From Rhodobacter sp. (lineage in GTDB: Bacteria; Pseudomonadota; Alphaproteobacteria; Rhodobacterales; Rhodobacteraceae): a DNA stretch of 64,000 nt. This document shows positions 36,155-44,478 of the stretch, piece by piece (within the stretch, counting starts at the first letter, position 1; every line of letters starts with the position of its first letter). The position numbers and the translations under genes are program-made. The DNA lies in NCBI GenBank assembly GCA_013821825.1, contig PNJK01000003.1:36094-100093 (forward strand). Direction: 5' to 3'. The notes below the pieces were generated by a model. It had not been told where the DNA came from. It was given only the letters and a program-made list of their open reading frames with translations, and did no database searches.

Positions 36155-36607
36155 ATGTCGGACGAAGACGAAGACCTTGCCGCCCGCAAGCATTCCGCGG
36201 CCCACGACCCGGCCTTCCCGGCCCAGCGCGAGGCGGCGTATGAGGCCATCGTCGCCGCGCTGGATGCAGCCCTGCTGCCGCTCGGTTATGCGATGAAGGG
36301 CAGCACATGGAGCCGTGTTTCCCCGCAAGGCAAATCTGCGGTTCATCTTCAGCGCAGTCGATATGGCTGGGACGCGCAGATCCTTCTTCGTTTCGTAACC
36401 CCGGACGGCCGCTTGCCAGATCACCCGGATTGGCAGGACGGCGAGGATGTGACCCTGGTCCGTTTTGGCGGTGGCGGTGGTGAGGATCCGGGCCGACTTG
36501 CCTTTGTCGATGTGCTGGACAGGCCCGCTCATCTGGACCGGACCATCGATATTCTGGTGACCAAAGCGCTGCCCTGGCTAGAGGCCCTGCACAGTCCGGA
36601 CAGCTGA
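36155..36607 (+). CDS. Hypothetical protein, possibly DUF4304-like
   Basis: The protein is about 150 residues. The segment LDAALLPLGYAMKGSTWSRVSPQGKSAVHLQRSRYGWDAQILLRF resembles the start of DUF4304 proteins (a large-residue/K-rich beta sheet without enzymatic motifs), but the assignment is by eye only. It lies 12 bp after pheS in the position often held by pheT, and its tail overlaps the convergent flavoprotein gene by 30 bp. An in-frame GTG at 36149 is an alternative start. Confidence 0.7.
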   Translation: MSDEDEDLAARKHSAAHDPAFPAQREAAYEAIVAALDAALLPLGYAMKGSTWSRVSPQGKSAVHLQRSRYGWDAQILLRFVTPDGRLPDHPDWQDGEDVTLVRFGGGGGEDPGRLAFVDVLDRPAHLDRTIDILVTKALPWLEALHSPDS

Positions 36608-37732
36608 TCGCCCCGCCCAGCGTCCGGTGGCCCAGCAGGCGGTCATCAGGTAACCGCCGGTCGGGGCTTCCCAATCCAGCATTTCACCGCATACGAAGAC
36701 GCCGGGCAGCGCGCGCAGCTCCAATCCCTCGGTGACCGAGGCCCATTCGACACCTCCGGCAACGGAAATCGCCTCGTCCAGCGGGTGCGGACCCTTTAAT
36801 GGCATGAGAAGCCGCTTCAGGTGATCGAGTGGGGCGTGGCGGGCAAACTCCATTACCAGCGCGATCTGGACCTTGCCCAATCCCAGCTTGCGCAGCCGAT
36901 TCATGGCGGTCTCGCCCGGTTTCATCCGGCTCAGGCGGGCAGCAACCTCGGTCTCGGAGAGGTCGGGCAGCAAGTCCAGCGCCAGAGTAGCGCCCTCGCG
37001 CAGTTCCCGGCTGACGGCATAGATGCCCCCGCCTTCCACCCCGCGGGAAGAGATCACGAACTCCCCCCGTTCGCGTCGTTGACCCGCGATAAGTGCCACG
37101 CCTTTGACTGGCTGGCCGAAGAACGGGGCCATCTTTGGCGACCAGTCCACTTGAAACCCCATGTTCGCGGGTTTCCACGGGGCCACACCGACCGCCTTTT
37201 CCCGCAGCCAGGGCACACAGGCCGCGTCCGACCCCAGCCGCTGCCAGCTTGCCCCGCCCAGCGCTAGGACCGTGACCTTAGGTGACAGGACTTGCACGCC
37301 CCCGGGCGTTTCGAACCGGAACCCGTTTCCGTCAAACCCTGTCCAGCGCCAACGGGTGCGAAACTCCACGCCTGCCGCCGCCAGTCGCGCGGCCCATGCC
37401 CGCAGCAGGGGCGAGGCCTTCATTACCACCGGAAACACCCGGCCGGACGATCCGGTAAACACGTCCTGCCCCAGACCCCGGCACCAGTCCTGCACCTCGG
37501 TTGGTCCGAACGCCTCCAGCATCGGGCGCAGCCATGGCGCATCATAGTGCGAGGCAAAGGCGGCAAGCGGTTCGTCCTTGGTCACGTTCAACCCGGATTT
37601 CCCGGCCATAAGGAACTTGCGCCCGATCGAAGGCCTGGCTTCGCAGACCACCACCTGCACCCCGGCGCGTGCCAGTTCTTCCGCCGCCATCAGCCCGGCA
37701 GGCCCCGCGCCGATGACCAGTGCAGCCGTCAC
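36578..37732 (-). CDS. HI0933-type FAD-dependent oxidoreductase (TIGR03862 group)
   Basis: The 384-residue flavoprotein has an N-terminal FAD fold (VIGAGPAGLMAAEELARAGVQVVVCEA), then SIGRKFLMAGKSGLNVTK, characteristic of the HI0933/TIGR03862 family, and a C-terminal ...GVFVCGEMLDWEAPTGGYLMTACWATGRWAG. The substrate is unknown. It overlaps the mscS-type gene by four bases and probably ends a four-gene operon (hydratase, agmatinase, channel, flavoprotein). Confidence 0.9.
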   Translation of the reverse strand: MTAALVIGAGPAGLMAAEELARAGVQVVVCEARPSIGRKFLMAGKSGLNVTKDEPLAAFASHYDAPWLRPMLEAFGPTEVQDWCRGLGQDVFTGSSGRVFPVVMKASPLLRAWAARLAAAGVEFRTRWRWTGFDGNGFRFETPGGVQVLSPKVTVLALGGASWQRLGSDAACVPWLREKAVGVAPWKPANMGFQVDWSPKMAPFFGQPVKGVALIAGQRRERGEFVISSRGVEGGGIYAVSRELREGATLALDLLPDLSETEVAARLSRMKPGETAMNRLRKLGLGKVQIALVMEFARHAPLDHLKRLLMPLKGPHPLDEAISVAGGVEWASVTEGLELRALPGVFVCGEMLDWEAPTGGYLMTACWATGRWAGRSAVRTVQGL

Positions 37733-39018
37733 GCGGTCTGGCCCCGCATTTCCACCACGCGCCGCGGATAGGGCATCTCGACGCCCGCCTCCTTCAGCGC
37801 GTTCCAGATCGCGAACAGGACCGGCGAGCCGTATTTGTTCTTGCCGTCGTCGATGCCGGACGCCCAGTACTCGACCGCGAAATCGACACTACTCTCGCCA
37901 AAACCGCGCAATTCGCAGTCCGGGCCATCCGGGGCCTGCAGCACGAAGGGGAGCGCGCCAACCGCCGCCGCGACGATGGCGGGGATGGTGTTGATGTCTG
38001 TCTCGTAGCTGACGGAAAACAGCGCCTCATATCGGTTGGCACTGCCCTGATCAGAGTAATTCACTACCCGCGTCGTGATGAAATGCTCGTTCGGAACGAC
38101 GATCCACTTGCCGTCGAAGGTCTCCAGAATGCAGGCGCGGGCGGTCATCTTGACGATGGTCCCCTTTTCGCCGCCGTCAAGTTCGACATAGTCGCCGACG
38201 GTGGTCTGCCCCTCCAGAAGCAGGATCACACCAGAAACGAAGTTGGCGGCGATCTGTTGCAGGCCAAGTCCGATGCCCACGCCAAGCGCGCCACCAAGGA
38301 CGGCGACGGCGGTCAGATCGATGCCCATGATCGACATCAGCAACAGGAAGGCCGCGCCGAAGATCACCACTTCGGTCGCCTTGATGGCCAGCTCTCGGGT
38401 TGCGGGCCGCAGGTCTGCCTGTGCCTTGATGTAGCCAGCGCTCTGCCGGTTCGACCATGAACCAAGCCAGAACAGCAGCGACCCCGCGATAACCCCCCGG
38501 ATCAACGACAACGCGCTGAACTGGATGTTGCCGAGGTTGATCCGCGCCGCGTCCAGCCTTGTGGTCGCGTCATCCAGCAGACCCAGCAGATAAAGCGCCG
38601 CCACGGGAATCAGGACATAGCGGCCAAGCAGCTTCAGGAAGCCAGCCGGCAGGACCTTCCGCACCAGAACCCAAGCAGCCAAAGTCAGAAACGCGCGTTT
38701 GCCGAAGGCGATGACCTCGCCGGACCCGAAGACGGACCGGATCAGCCCTTCGCCCGCAGCGGTCAGCGCATAGGAAAAGAGCGGCAGTAGCAGCGGCAGG
38801 AACAGCAGCGCAAACCGGCGCAGCCTGGCGAAGATATGCGTCGCCTCGGGCTTCGGGGTCAGGGTGCGCACAATCAAAGGTGACAAGCGCCCGGACAAAT
38901 AGCGGGCAGCCAGATAGGCCACCACCAGCAGGGCGAACTGGGATAGCGCGGCGGGAGAGGCAAGCCAGCCAAGCGCTGTTTCCGTCGCCTCGTTCAGCCA
39001 ACCTTGCAACTTGTCCAA
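37729..39018 (-). CDS. Mechanosensitive ion channel of the MscS family
   Basis: The protein is about 429 residues with four or five N-terminal membrane helices and a C-terminal MscS domain: pore helix ALGVGIGLGLQQIAANFVSG, then ILLLEGQTTVGDYVELDGGEKGTIVKM and the WIVVPNEHFITTRVVNYSD beta domain. The channel opens under hypo-osmotic stress. The start is probably TTG 39018 (LDKLQGWL...), because GAGGG ends seven bases upstream and this start lies directly after the agmatinase stop; a GTG at 39036 is possible but has no ribosome-binding site. Confidence 0.9.
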   Translation of the reverse strand: MDKLQGWLNEATETALGWLASPAALSQFALLVVAYLAARYLSGRLSPLIVRTLTPKPEATHIFARLRRFALLFLPLLLPLFSYALTAAGEGLIRSVFGSGEVIAFGKRAFLTLAAWVLVRKVLPAGFLKLLGRYVLIPVAALYLLGLLDDATTRLDAARINLGNIQFSALSLIRGVIAGSLLFWLGSWSNRQSAGYIKAQADLRPATRELAIKATEVVIFGAAFLLLMSIMGIDLTAVAVLGGALGVGIGLGLQQIAANFVSGVILLLEGQTTVGDYVELDGGEKGTIVKMTARACILETFDGKWIVVPNEHFITTRVVNYSDQGSANRYEALFSVSYETDINTIPAIVAAAVGALPFVLQAPDGPDCELRGFGESSVDFAVEYWASGIDDGKNKYGSPVLFAIWNALKEAGVEMPYPRRVVEMRGQTA

Positions 39019-39022
39019 GCGC

Positions 39023-39970
39023 TTACCCTCTCGCACGGTGGGCGATACGCCCGATGGTGTTCAGCAGGATCTGCGCGGCCAGAATGGTCGTCGTCCCGCT
39101 GTGGTCATAGTCGGGCGCAACCTCGACCAGATCGATCCCGGCGATCCTGCCTTGCCTGGTCAGCCCGTCGATCAGCTCCAGCACCTCGTAATACAGGAAC
39201 CCGCCATGCGACGGCGTCCCGGTGCCGGGGGCGATAGAGGGGTCGAAGCCGTCGATATCCAGCGTCAGGTAATAGTCCACGCCCTTTGGGATGCGGGCGA
39301 GAACGGCCTCCACCCCCAGCTTGCGCACCTGCCGGACAGAAAGGATGTCCGACCCCATGGCGCGGGCGGCCTCATAGCCTTCCTTCGAGGTCGAGCTGAC
39401 GTTGCGGATGCCGAGCTGGCTGAGGCCGGTCACATGGGCCTGTTCCGCCGCACGGCGCATCGGGTTGCCGTGGCCGTGGCGGACTCCATGACGCACATCG
39501 ACAAAATCCAGATGCGCGTCGATCTGGACGATGTGAATGGGACGCCCTTCGAAGGCGCGGATGCAGGGGATGTTGATCGAATGGTCGCCGCCAAGAACCA
39601 CCGGCACGGCCCCCGCTGCAAGAATGGCACGAACGCCGGTTTCGATATTGGCGTGGCTGGTTTCAGTGTCGGTATGCACGATGTCCGCGTCGCCGATATC
39701 GACGATGCGGACGCCTTCGAGGTAGGTCACGTCGTCCTCGTGGTCATAGGCGCCGGCGTGGCCAAAAGAAAACAGGGTCGAGGCCTCGCGAATCCCCCGT
39801 GGCCCGAACCGGGCCCCGGCCCGCCATTGTGTGCCAAAGTCAAAGGGCGCGCCCAAGACCGCGAAATCCGCATCGATCTTCGACCAGTCCGGCTCATAGG
39901 GGTTCTTGCCGAAAGTCGAGATGCCGACGAAAGGCAGGTTCAGCCTTCCCTGATCATAGCCGTGTGTCAT
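39023..39970 (-). CDS. speB: Agmatinase / ureohydrolase family enzyme
   Basis: The 315-residue manganese ureohydrolase has metal-ligand motifs GGDHSI, DAHLDFVD and DIDGFDPS, plus an intact RAGARFGPRGIRE entry segment. It converts agmatine to putrescine and urea, or acts on a related guanidino compound; family members also include guanidinobutyrase and guanidinopropionase, which cannot be separated by eye. The ATG overlaps the preceding hydratase stop (ATGA). Its partner speA is not in the window. Confidence 0.85.
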   Translation of the reverse strand: MTHGYDQGRLNLPFVGISTFGKNPYEPDWSKIDADFAVLGAPFDFGTQWRAGARFGPRGIREASTLFSFGHAGAYDHEDDVTYLEGVRIVDIGDADIVHTDTETSHANIETGVRAILAAGAVPVVLGGDHSINIPCIRAFEGRPIHIVQIDAHLDFVDVRHGVRHGHGNPMRRAAEQAHVTGLSQLGIRNVSSTSKEGYEAARAMGSDILSVRQVRKLGVEAVLARIPKGVDYYLTLDIDGFDPSIAPGTGTPSHGGFLYYEVLELIDGLTRQGRIAGIDLVEVAPDYDHSGTTTILAAQILLNTIGRIAHRARG

Positions 39971-40593
39971 TGCGTCGCTTGCCCCATCATGCGCTTGAGG
40001 GCACGCACATGCCCCGCCTCAGCCTGCACCGCATCGGCGACAAGCGCCATGGCCTCCGATATCAGCTCGTCGGGCAAGACGACCCGGTCGATCAGGCCCC
40101 AACTCAGGGCCTCGTCGGCCCCTATCCTTTGACCTGCCAGCAGGATCATCCGCGCCCGCCCCGGCCCGATCAGCGCCGCCAGCCTTGCCGGGTCAGTCGG
40201 TTGGGGCAGATAGCCCAACCGCATGACGGGGTAGAAGAATTGCGCGCCGGGCACTGCGATCCGCAGGTCGCAGGCAAGCGCCAGCCCGGTGGCCCCGCCC
40301 GCCAGCGTGCCGTTCAGCGCGGCAACGGTCAGGCCGGGAAAATCCGCAAGCGCCCCCGAAACGCTCTCCCAGACAGGGCTGCTGCCAAGTCCAGCTTTCA
40401 TCTCTTCAAGGTCGGCCCCGGCCGAGAAGACCTTGCCTTCGCCCGTCAGGATCAGGGCCTTCGCGCCCGCTTCCGCAGCCCCTCGGACCGCGGTCAGCAG
40501 GTCGCCCAACATGGTCCCGGTCAGCGCATTCGCCTTCTCGGCCCGCGCCAGCCGCAGAATGCAGCAGGCCCCGTCCCATTCCGACCTGATCAT
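39967..40593 (-). CDS. Enoyl-CoA hydratase/isomerase family protein
   Basis: The 208-residue crotonase-fold protein is short for the family (usually about 260). The oxyanion-hole segments LILTGEGKVFSAGADLEEM and LAGGATGLALACDLRIA are present. The ATG at 40593 (MIRSEWDGACC) is preferred over GTG 40638, which adds non-conserved residues. The helical trimerisation tail appears shortened. Reaction and CoA substrate are not evident. It starts the operon with the agmatinase, the MscS channel and the flavoprotein. Confidence 0.85.
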   Translation of the reverse strand: MIRSEWDGACCILRLARAEKANALTGTMLGDLLTAVRGAAEAGAKALILTGEGKVFSAGADLEEMKAGLGSSPVWESVSGALADFPGLTVAALNGTLAGGATGLALACDLRIAVPGAQFFYPVMRLGYLPQPTDPARLAALIGPGRARMILLAGQRIGADEALSWGLIDRVVLPDELISEAMALVADAVQAEAGHVRALKRMMGQATQ

Positions 40594-40709
40594 GTCAATC
40601 ACCCGATCCCTTCTGTTTCCCTGCCCCTCAAGGAACACGGAATCCCTTGACGCTTGCGCAGGTCATAGAAAGGATGCCGCAATCTGTTCAACAGGAAAGG
40701 CTTAGCCTC

Positions 40710-42218
40710 ATGATCCGGATGCTGTCCTGCACCACCGCCCTAACGATTGTCTTCACTGCTACCGGAGTGTTGGCGGAAGTCACGCCAGAGGAAGTGTGGG
40801 AAGGCTGGCAGGCCCTTTCCACCGTTGCCGGGCAAGAGCTTTCCGTTGGCGGCACCAGCCGCAACGGCGATACGCTGGAAGTAAGCGATCTGGTCATTAC
40901 CCAGACTGACGAACTTGGCGGCAGCTTTTCTGCCAGCATCGACAAGATGAACTTCAAGGACAATGGTGACGGGACCGTTTTGGTCACCATGTCCGACAGC
41001 TATCCCCTTTCGCTGACTTTCCCGGCCGAAAGCGATGGTCCATCGTCTCTGAAGCTGACCGTTTCTCAGCCCGGTCTGATGGTCACTGCAGGCGGTAGCG
41101 CTGCGGAAACCAGCTATGACTTCGCCGCTCCCACGGTTTCGGTGAAACTGGATGAGGTGAAGGACAAGGACGGCAAGGTCAACGACACGCAGGCCGACCT
41201 GGTGATGACCGAAATGGCCGCCAGCTATCTGGTGAGCCGCGAGGGCGAGGCGACAGAGCTGGACAGCAAATTCACCGCAAAGGGGGTGACGCTGAACGTG
41301 GCGGGCAAGGGTATCGAAGGGTCGGGCGAAGGCACCGTCACTGTGTCGATGACCGATCTTGCGGGCACGACCAAGGGCAATTTCCTTGCGGCAGAGATGA
41401 TGGCCAACATGGCTCTGGCGTTGAAAAGCGGATTCACCACCGACAGCAGCTTCAGCTTTGGCGCGGTGGCAATGAACGTTGACATCAACGAGCCCGAAGG
41501 CCCGCTCAAACTGGCCGCAAGCGCCACTGGAGGCGACCTTGTGCTGGCAATTGACAAGGACAGGCTGAACTACGGAACTGCCCTCAAAGCGGCCAGCTTC
41601 ACGGTGTCCGGCCCGGATATTCCGTTCCCGGAAGTCGTGGTCAGCTTCGCTGAAACCGCGTTCAACCTCCTGATGCCGGTGTCAAAGTCCGACGCCCCGC
41701 AGGACTTCGCTCTGACCACAAAGCTGATCGACTTCACGATTTCGGAAGATGTCTGGGGCCTTTTCGATCCGACCGTCACCCTGCCACGCGACCCGGCAAC
41801 CTTGGTCGTCGACTTGAAGGGCACCGGTTTCTGGAAACAGGACATCATGGACCCGGCCGTCCAGATGGAAGGTGTCGAGCCCCCGGGCGAGCTTACCTCG
41901 CTTGACCTGACCCAGATCCTGGTGAAAGCCGCCGGCGCGGAAGTTGGCGCCACCGGTGGACTGACTTTCGACAACACCGATCTGATCACCTTCGATGGCG
42001 TTCCGGCGCCGACCGGCACCATCAACGTGACGATCAAGGGCGTGAATGCACTGATCGACAATCTGATCGCCATTGGCATCTTGCCGGATGATCAGGCCAC
42101 TGGCGCGCGGATGATGCTGGGTCTGTTTGCCCGGCCCGGCCCCGGCCCGGACGAGTTGACCTCGGTGATCGAATTCAAGGAAGGCGGGCTGTTCGCCAAC
42201 GGCCAGCAGCTGCAATAA
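40710..42218 (+). CDS. DUF2125 domain protein, exported
   Basis: The 502-residue protein has a signal peptide (MIRMLSCTTALTIVFTATGVLAE) followed by a long all-beta region typical of DUF2125 proteins in Rhodobacteraceae and other alphaproteobacteria (GQELSVGGTSRNGDTLEVSDLVI...; SLDLTQILVKAAGAEVGATGGLTF). The repeating strand pattern suggests an elongated periplasmic beta structure. The function is unknown. AGGAAAGG lies upstream of the ATG at 40710; a second ATG at 40719 is possible. Confidence 0.87.
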   Translation: MIRMLSCTTALTIVFTATGVLAEVTPEEVWEGWQALSTVAGQELSVGGTSRNGDTLEVSDLVITQTDELGGSFSASIDKMNFKDNGDGTVLVTMSDSYPLSLTFPAESDGPSSLKLTVSQPGLMVTAGGSAAETSYDFAAPTVSVKLDEVKDKDGKVNDTQADLVMTEMAASYLVSREGEATELDSKFTAKGVTLNVAGKGIEGSGEGTVTVSMTDLAGTTKGNFLAAEMMANMALALKSGFTTDSSFSFGAVAMNVDINEPEGPLKLAASATGGDLVLAIDKDRLNYGTALKAASFTVSGPDIPFPEVVVSFAETAFNLLMPVSKSDAPQDFALTTKLIDFTISEDVWGLFDPTVTLPRDPATLVVDLKGTGFWKQDIMDPAVQMEGVEPPGELTSLDLTQILVKAAGAEVGATGGLTFDNTDLITFDGVPAPTGTINVTIKGVNALIDNLIAIGILPDDQATGARMMLGLFARPGPGPDELTSVIEFKEGGLFANGQQLQ

Positions 42219-42305
42219 GGCCTGGGCGGTTGCGGGGTGGGCAAGTCCCACCCTTGCACTGGGGCTTTGCCAGGGCTACCTCAGCCAAAAGCCAAGGGGC
42301 ACCGA

Positions 42306-43649
42306 ATGACCGCCAGCCTTTCTGATCTCACCTCGGCCCTTCTGGATGCCGCACGCAAGGCCGGTGCCGAAAGCGCCGATGCGATGGCGGTTTCGGGTAC
42401 GGCGGTTTCAATCGAAATCCGCAAGGGCGCGCTGGAGCAGGCCGAACGGTCCGAAGGCGTGGAAGTTGGTCTGCGCGTGCTGATGGGGCGGCGGCAGGCT
42501 TGCGTTTCGGCGTCCGATACCTCCCGGGAGACGATCCAGGCACTTGCCGAACGCGCCGTCGCCATGGCGCGCGAAGCACCGGAAGACCCCAATGCCGGGC
42601 TGGCCGACCCCGATCAACTGGCCCGCAACTGGGACCTTGCCGCCCTTGATCTGGCAGACCCTGGGTCCGAACCGACCGCCGCCGCGCTGGAAGCCGCCGC
42701 CCGGGAGGTCGAAGCCGCTGCATTGGCCTCCAAAGGCATCACCCAGGTCGAGGCCGCCGCCGCCTATAGCCGCCGCCAGTTGCATCTTGCCGCAACGAAC
42801 GGATTCTCGGGTGGCTATGGCCGCACGTCTTCGTCACTGTCCGGTGTAGCCTTCACGGGGTCAGGCACCGAGATGCAGCGCGATTACGCTGGCGAGGGCC
42901 GCACTCACGCCGCCGACATGCCGGGTGCGACAGGTATCGGCCAGCTGGCCGCTGAACGTACTTTGCAGCGGGTGGGGTCTGTGAAGCCGAGGACCGGAAC
43001 CTATCCGGTCGTCTACGATGAACGCGTCGCTGCATCGCTGATCGGGCACCTTCTGTCGGCAATCAACGGCTCTTCGATCGCGCGCGGCTCGTCCTGGGCG
43101 CGTGATCTGCTGGGCAAGCAGATCCTGCCTGCGGGCCTGTCCCTGATCGAAGACCCGCACCGCCCCCGCATCTCCGGCTCGCGCCCGTTCGATGGCGAGG
43201 GCTTGGCAACCCGCCGCCGTGACGTTGTGGCCGATGGCGTGCTGACCGGCTGGGTGCTTGATCTTGCGACCGGACGCAAGCTGGGGATGGAGTCAACCGC
43301 CAACGCCTCACGCGGGGCCGGGGCGCCACCATCGCCTTCGACCGGCAACATCGACCTGACGCAAGGCTCATACAGCCGGGATGACCTGATTTCGCAGATG
43401 GGGACCGGGCTGCTGGTGACCTCGATGATCGGGTCCACGATCAACCCGACAACCGGCGACTATTCGCGCGGAGCCTCCGGCTTCTGGGTGGAAAACGGGG
43501 TGATTGGCTATCCGGTCCACGAATGCACTATTGCCGGCAACCTGCGCGACATGCTGTTGCGGATCATCCCCGCGAACGACGCCCGTGCGCATCTGTCGAC
43601 CCGCGTGCCCTCGCTTCTGATCGACAGGATGACCCTTGCCGGCGCATGA
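42306..43649 (+). CDS. pmbA: TldD/PmbA family protein (PmbA/TldE)
   Basis: The 447-residue member of the PmbA_TldD family has the N-terminal ADAMAVSGTAVSIEIRKGALEQAERSE segment and the central SLIEDPHRPRISGSRPFDGEGLATRRRDVVADGVL motif, with C-terminal SIGSTINPTTGDYSRGASGFWVENG-like sequence. TldE is the partner of the metalloprotease TldD, active on small unfolded peptides and antitoxins; it lacks the HExxxH zinc site, and none is seen here. It is followed by cysQ with a 14-bp overlap. Confidence 0.93.
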   Translation: MTASLSDLTSALLDAARKAGAESADAMAVSGTAVSIEIRKGALEQAERSEGVEVGLRVLMGRRQACVSASDTSRETIQALAERAVAMAREAPEDPNAGLADPDQLARNWDLAALDLADPGSEPTAAALEAAAREVEAAALASKGITQVEAAAAYSRRQLHLAATNGFSGGYGRTSSSLSGVAFTGSGTEMQRDYAGEGRTHAADMPGATGIGQLAAERTLQRVGSVKPRTGTYPVVYDERVAASLIGHLLSAINGSSIARGSSWARDLLGKQILPAGLSLIEDPHRPRISGSRPFDGEGLATRRRDVVADGVLTGWVLDLATGRKLGMESTANASRGAGAPPSPSTGNIDLTQGSYSRDDLISQMGTGLLVTSMIGSTINPTTGDYSRGASGFWVENGVIGYPVHECTIAGNLRDMLLRIIPANDARAHLSTRVPSLLIDRMTLAGA

Positions 43650-44412
43650 TCTGGCCCTTCTGACCGATGCCGCGCGCGAAGCCGGGGGCATCGCCCTGCG
43701 CTTCTGGCGGCGCGAGCCGAAGGTCTGGGACAAGGGCGGAGAGCATGGCCCGGTCACCGAGGCCGACCTTGCCGTCAACGACATGCTGAAAGCCACGCTT
43801 CTGGCCGCCCGCCCGGATTACGGCTGGCTGTCCGAGGAAACGCCCGACGATGCCGCCCGCCTGTCGCGCGCGAGCGTGTTCATCGTCGACCCCATCGACG
43901 GGACACGCGCCTTCATCGCGGGGGAAGAGACTTTTGCCCATTCGCTTGCCGTCGCGCATCAGGGCCAGGTGACAGCGGCAGTCGTGTTTCTGCCCACTTT
44001 GGACAAGATCTATACCGCTGCCGTGACTGCTCCGCCCCTCAAGGACGGCCAGCCCATCGTCGCGAGCAGTCGGTCAAGCCTGGAACGTGCCGACATCCTG
44101 ACGACCAAGGCCAATCTTGCGCCTGAAAAATGGCCCGGTGGCGTGCCCGACGTCCACCGCAGCTTTCGTGCCTCGTTGGCGTATCGCCTGTGCCTTGCGG
44201 CCGAGGGGCGGCATGACGGGATGCTGACCCTGCGCGACGCCTGGGAGTGGGATATCGCCGCCGGCAGCCTGATCGCCACCCGCGCCGGGGCGGTGGTGAC
44301 GGATCGGATGGGCGCGGAATTGCGGTTCAACACGCCGGGCGCGCAGGCAAGCGGCGTCGTTGCATTGCCACCAGCCATGCACTCCGAGGCGATGCGAAGG
44401 CTGCGGGGCTAG
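43636..44412 (+). CDS. cysQ: 3'(2'),5'-bisphosphate nucleotidase CysQ / inositol monophosphatase family
   Basis: The 258-residue Mg2+-dependent phosphatase has the metal-ligand motifs LSEETPDD, VDPIDGTRAFIAG and WEWDIAAGSLIATRAGAVVTD. It probably removes the 3'-phosphate from PAP/PAPS; inositol monophosphatase activity cannot be excluded. It starts with TTG at 43636 inside the end of pmbA; no in-frame ATG precedes the first motif. The final residues are followed by a strong hairpin at 44436-44460. Confidence 0.9.
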   Translation: MPAHDLALLTDAAREAGGIALRFWRREPKVWDKGGEHGPVTEADLAVNDMLKATLLAARPDYGWLSEETPDDAARLSRASVFIVDPIDGTRAFIAGEETFAHSLAVAHQGQVTAAVVFLPTLDKIYTAAVTAPPLKDGQPIVASSRSSLERADILTTKANLAPEKWPGGVPDVHRSFRASLAYRLCLAAEGRHDGMLTLRDAWEWDIAAGSLIATRAGAVVTDRMGAELRFNTPGAQASGVVALPPAMHSEAMRRLRG

Positions 44413-44435
44413 AGCCGGTCTCTTCAAGGAAATCG

Positions 44436-44460
44436 GACCGGAGTTTCGAAAACTCCGGTC
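44436..44460. terminator. Perfect 11-bp hairpin between convergent cysQ and helicase genes
   Basis: GACCGGAGTTT at 44436-44446 pairs with AAACTCCGGTC at 44450-44460 around a CGA loop. It lies 24 bp after cysQ and 18 bp after the helicase stop on the other strand. It can serve both directions, although no U-tract follows on either side. Confidence 0.6.
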
Positions 44461-44478
44461 CTGACCCTGGCCTAAATC

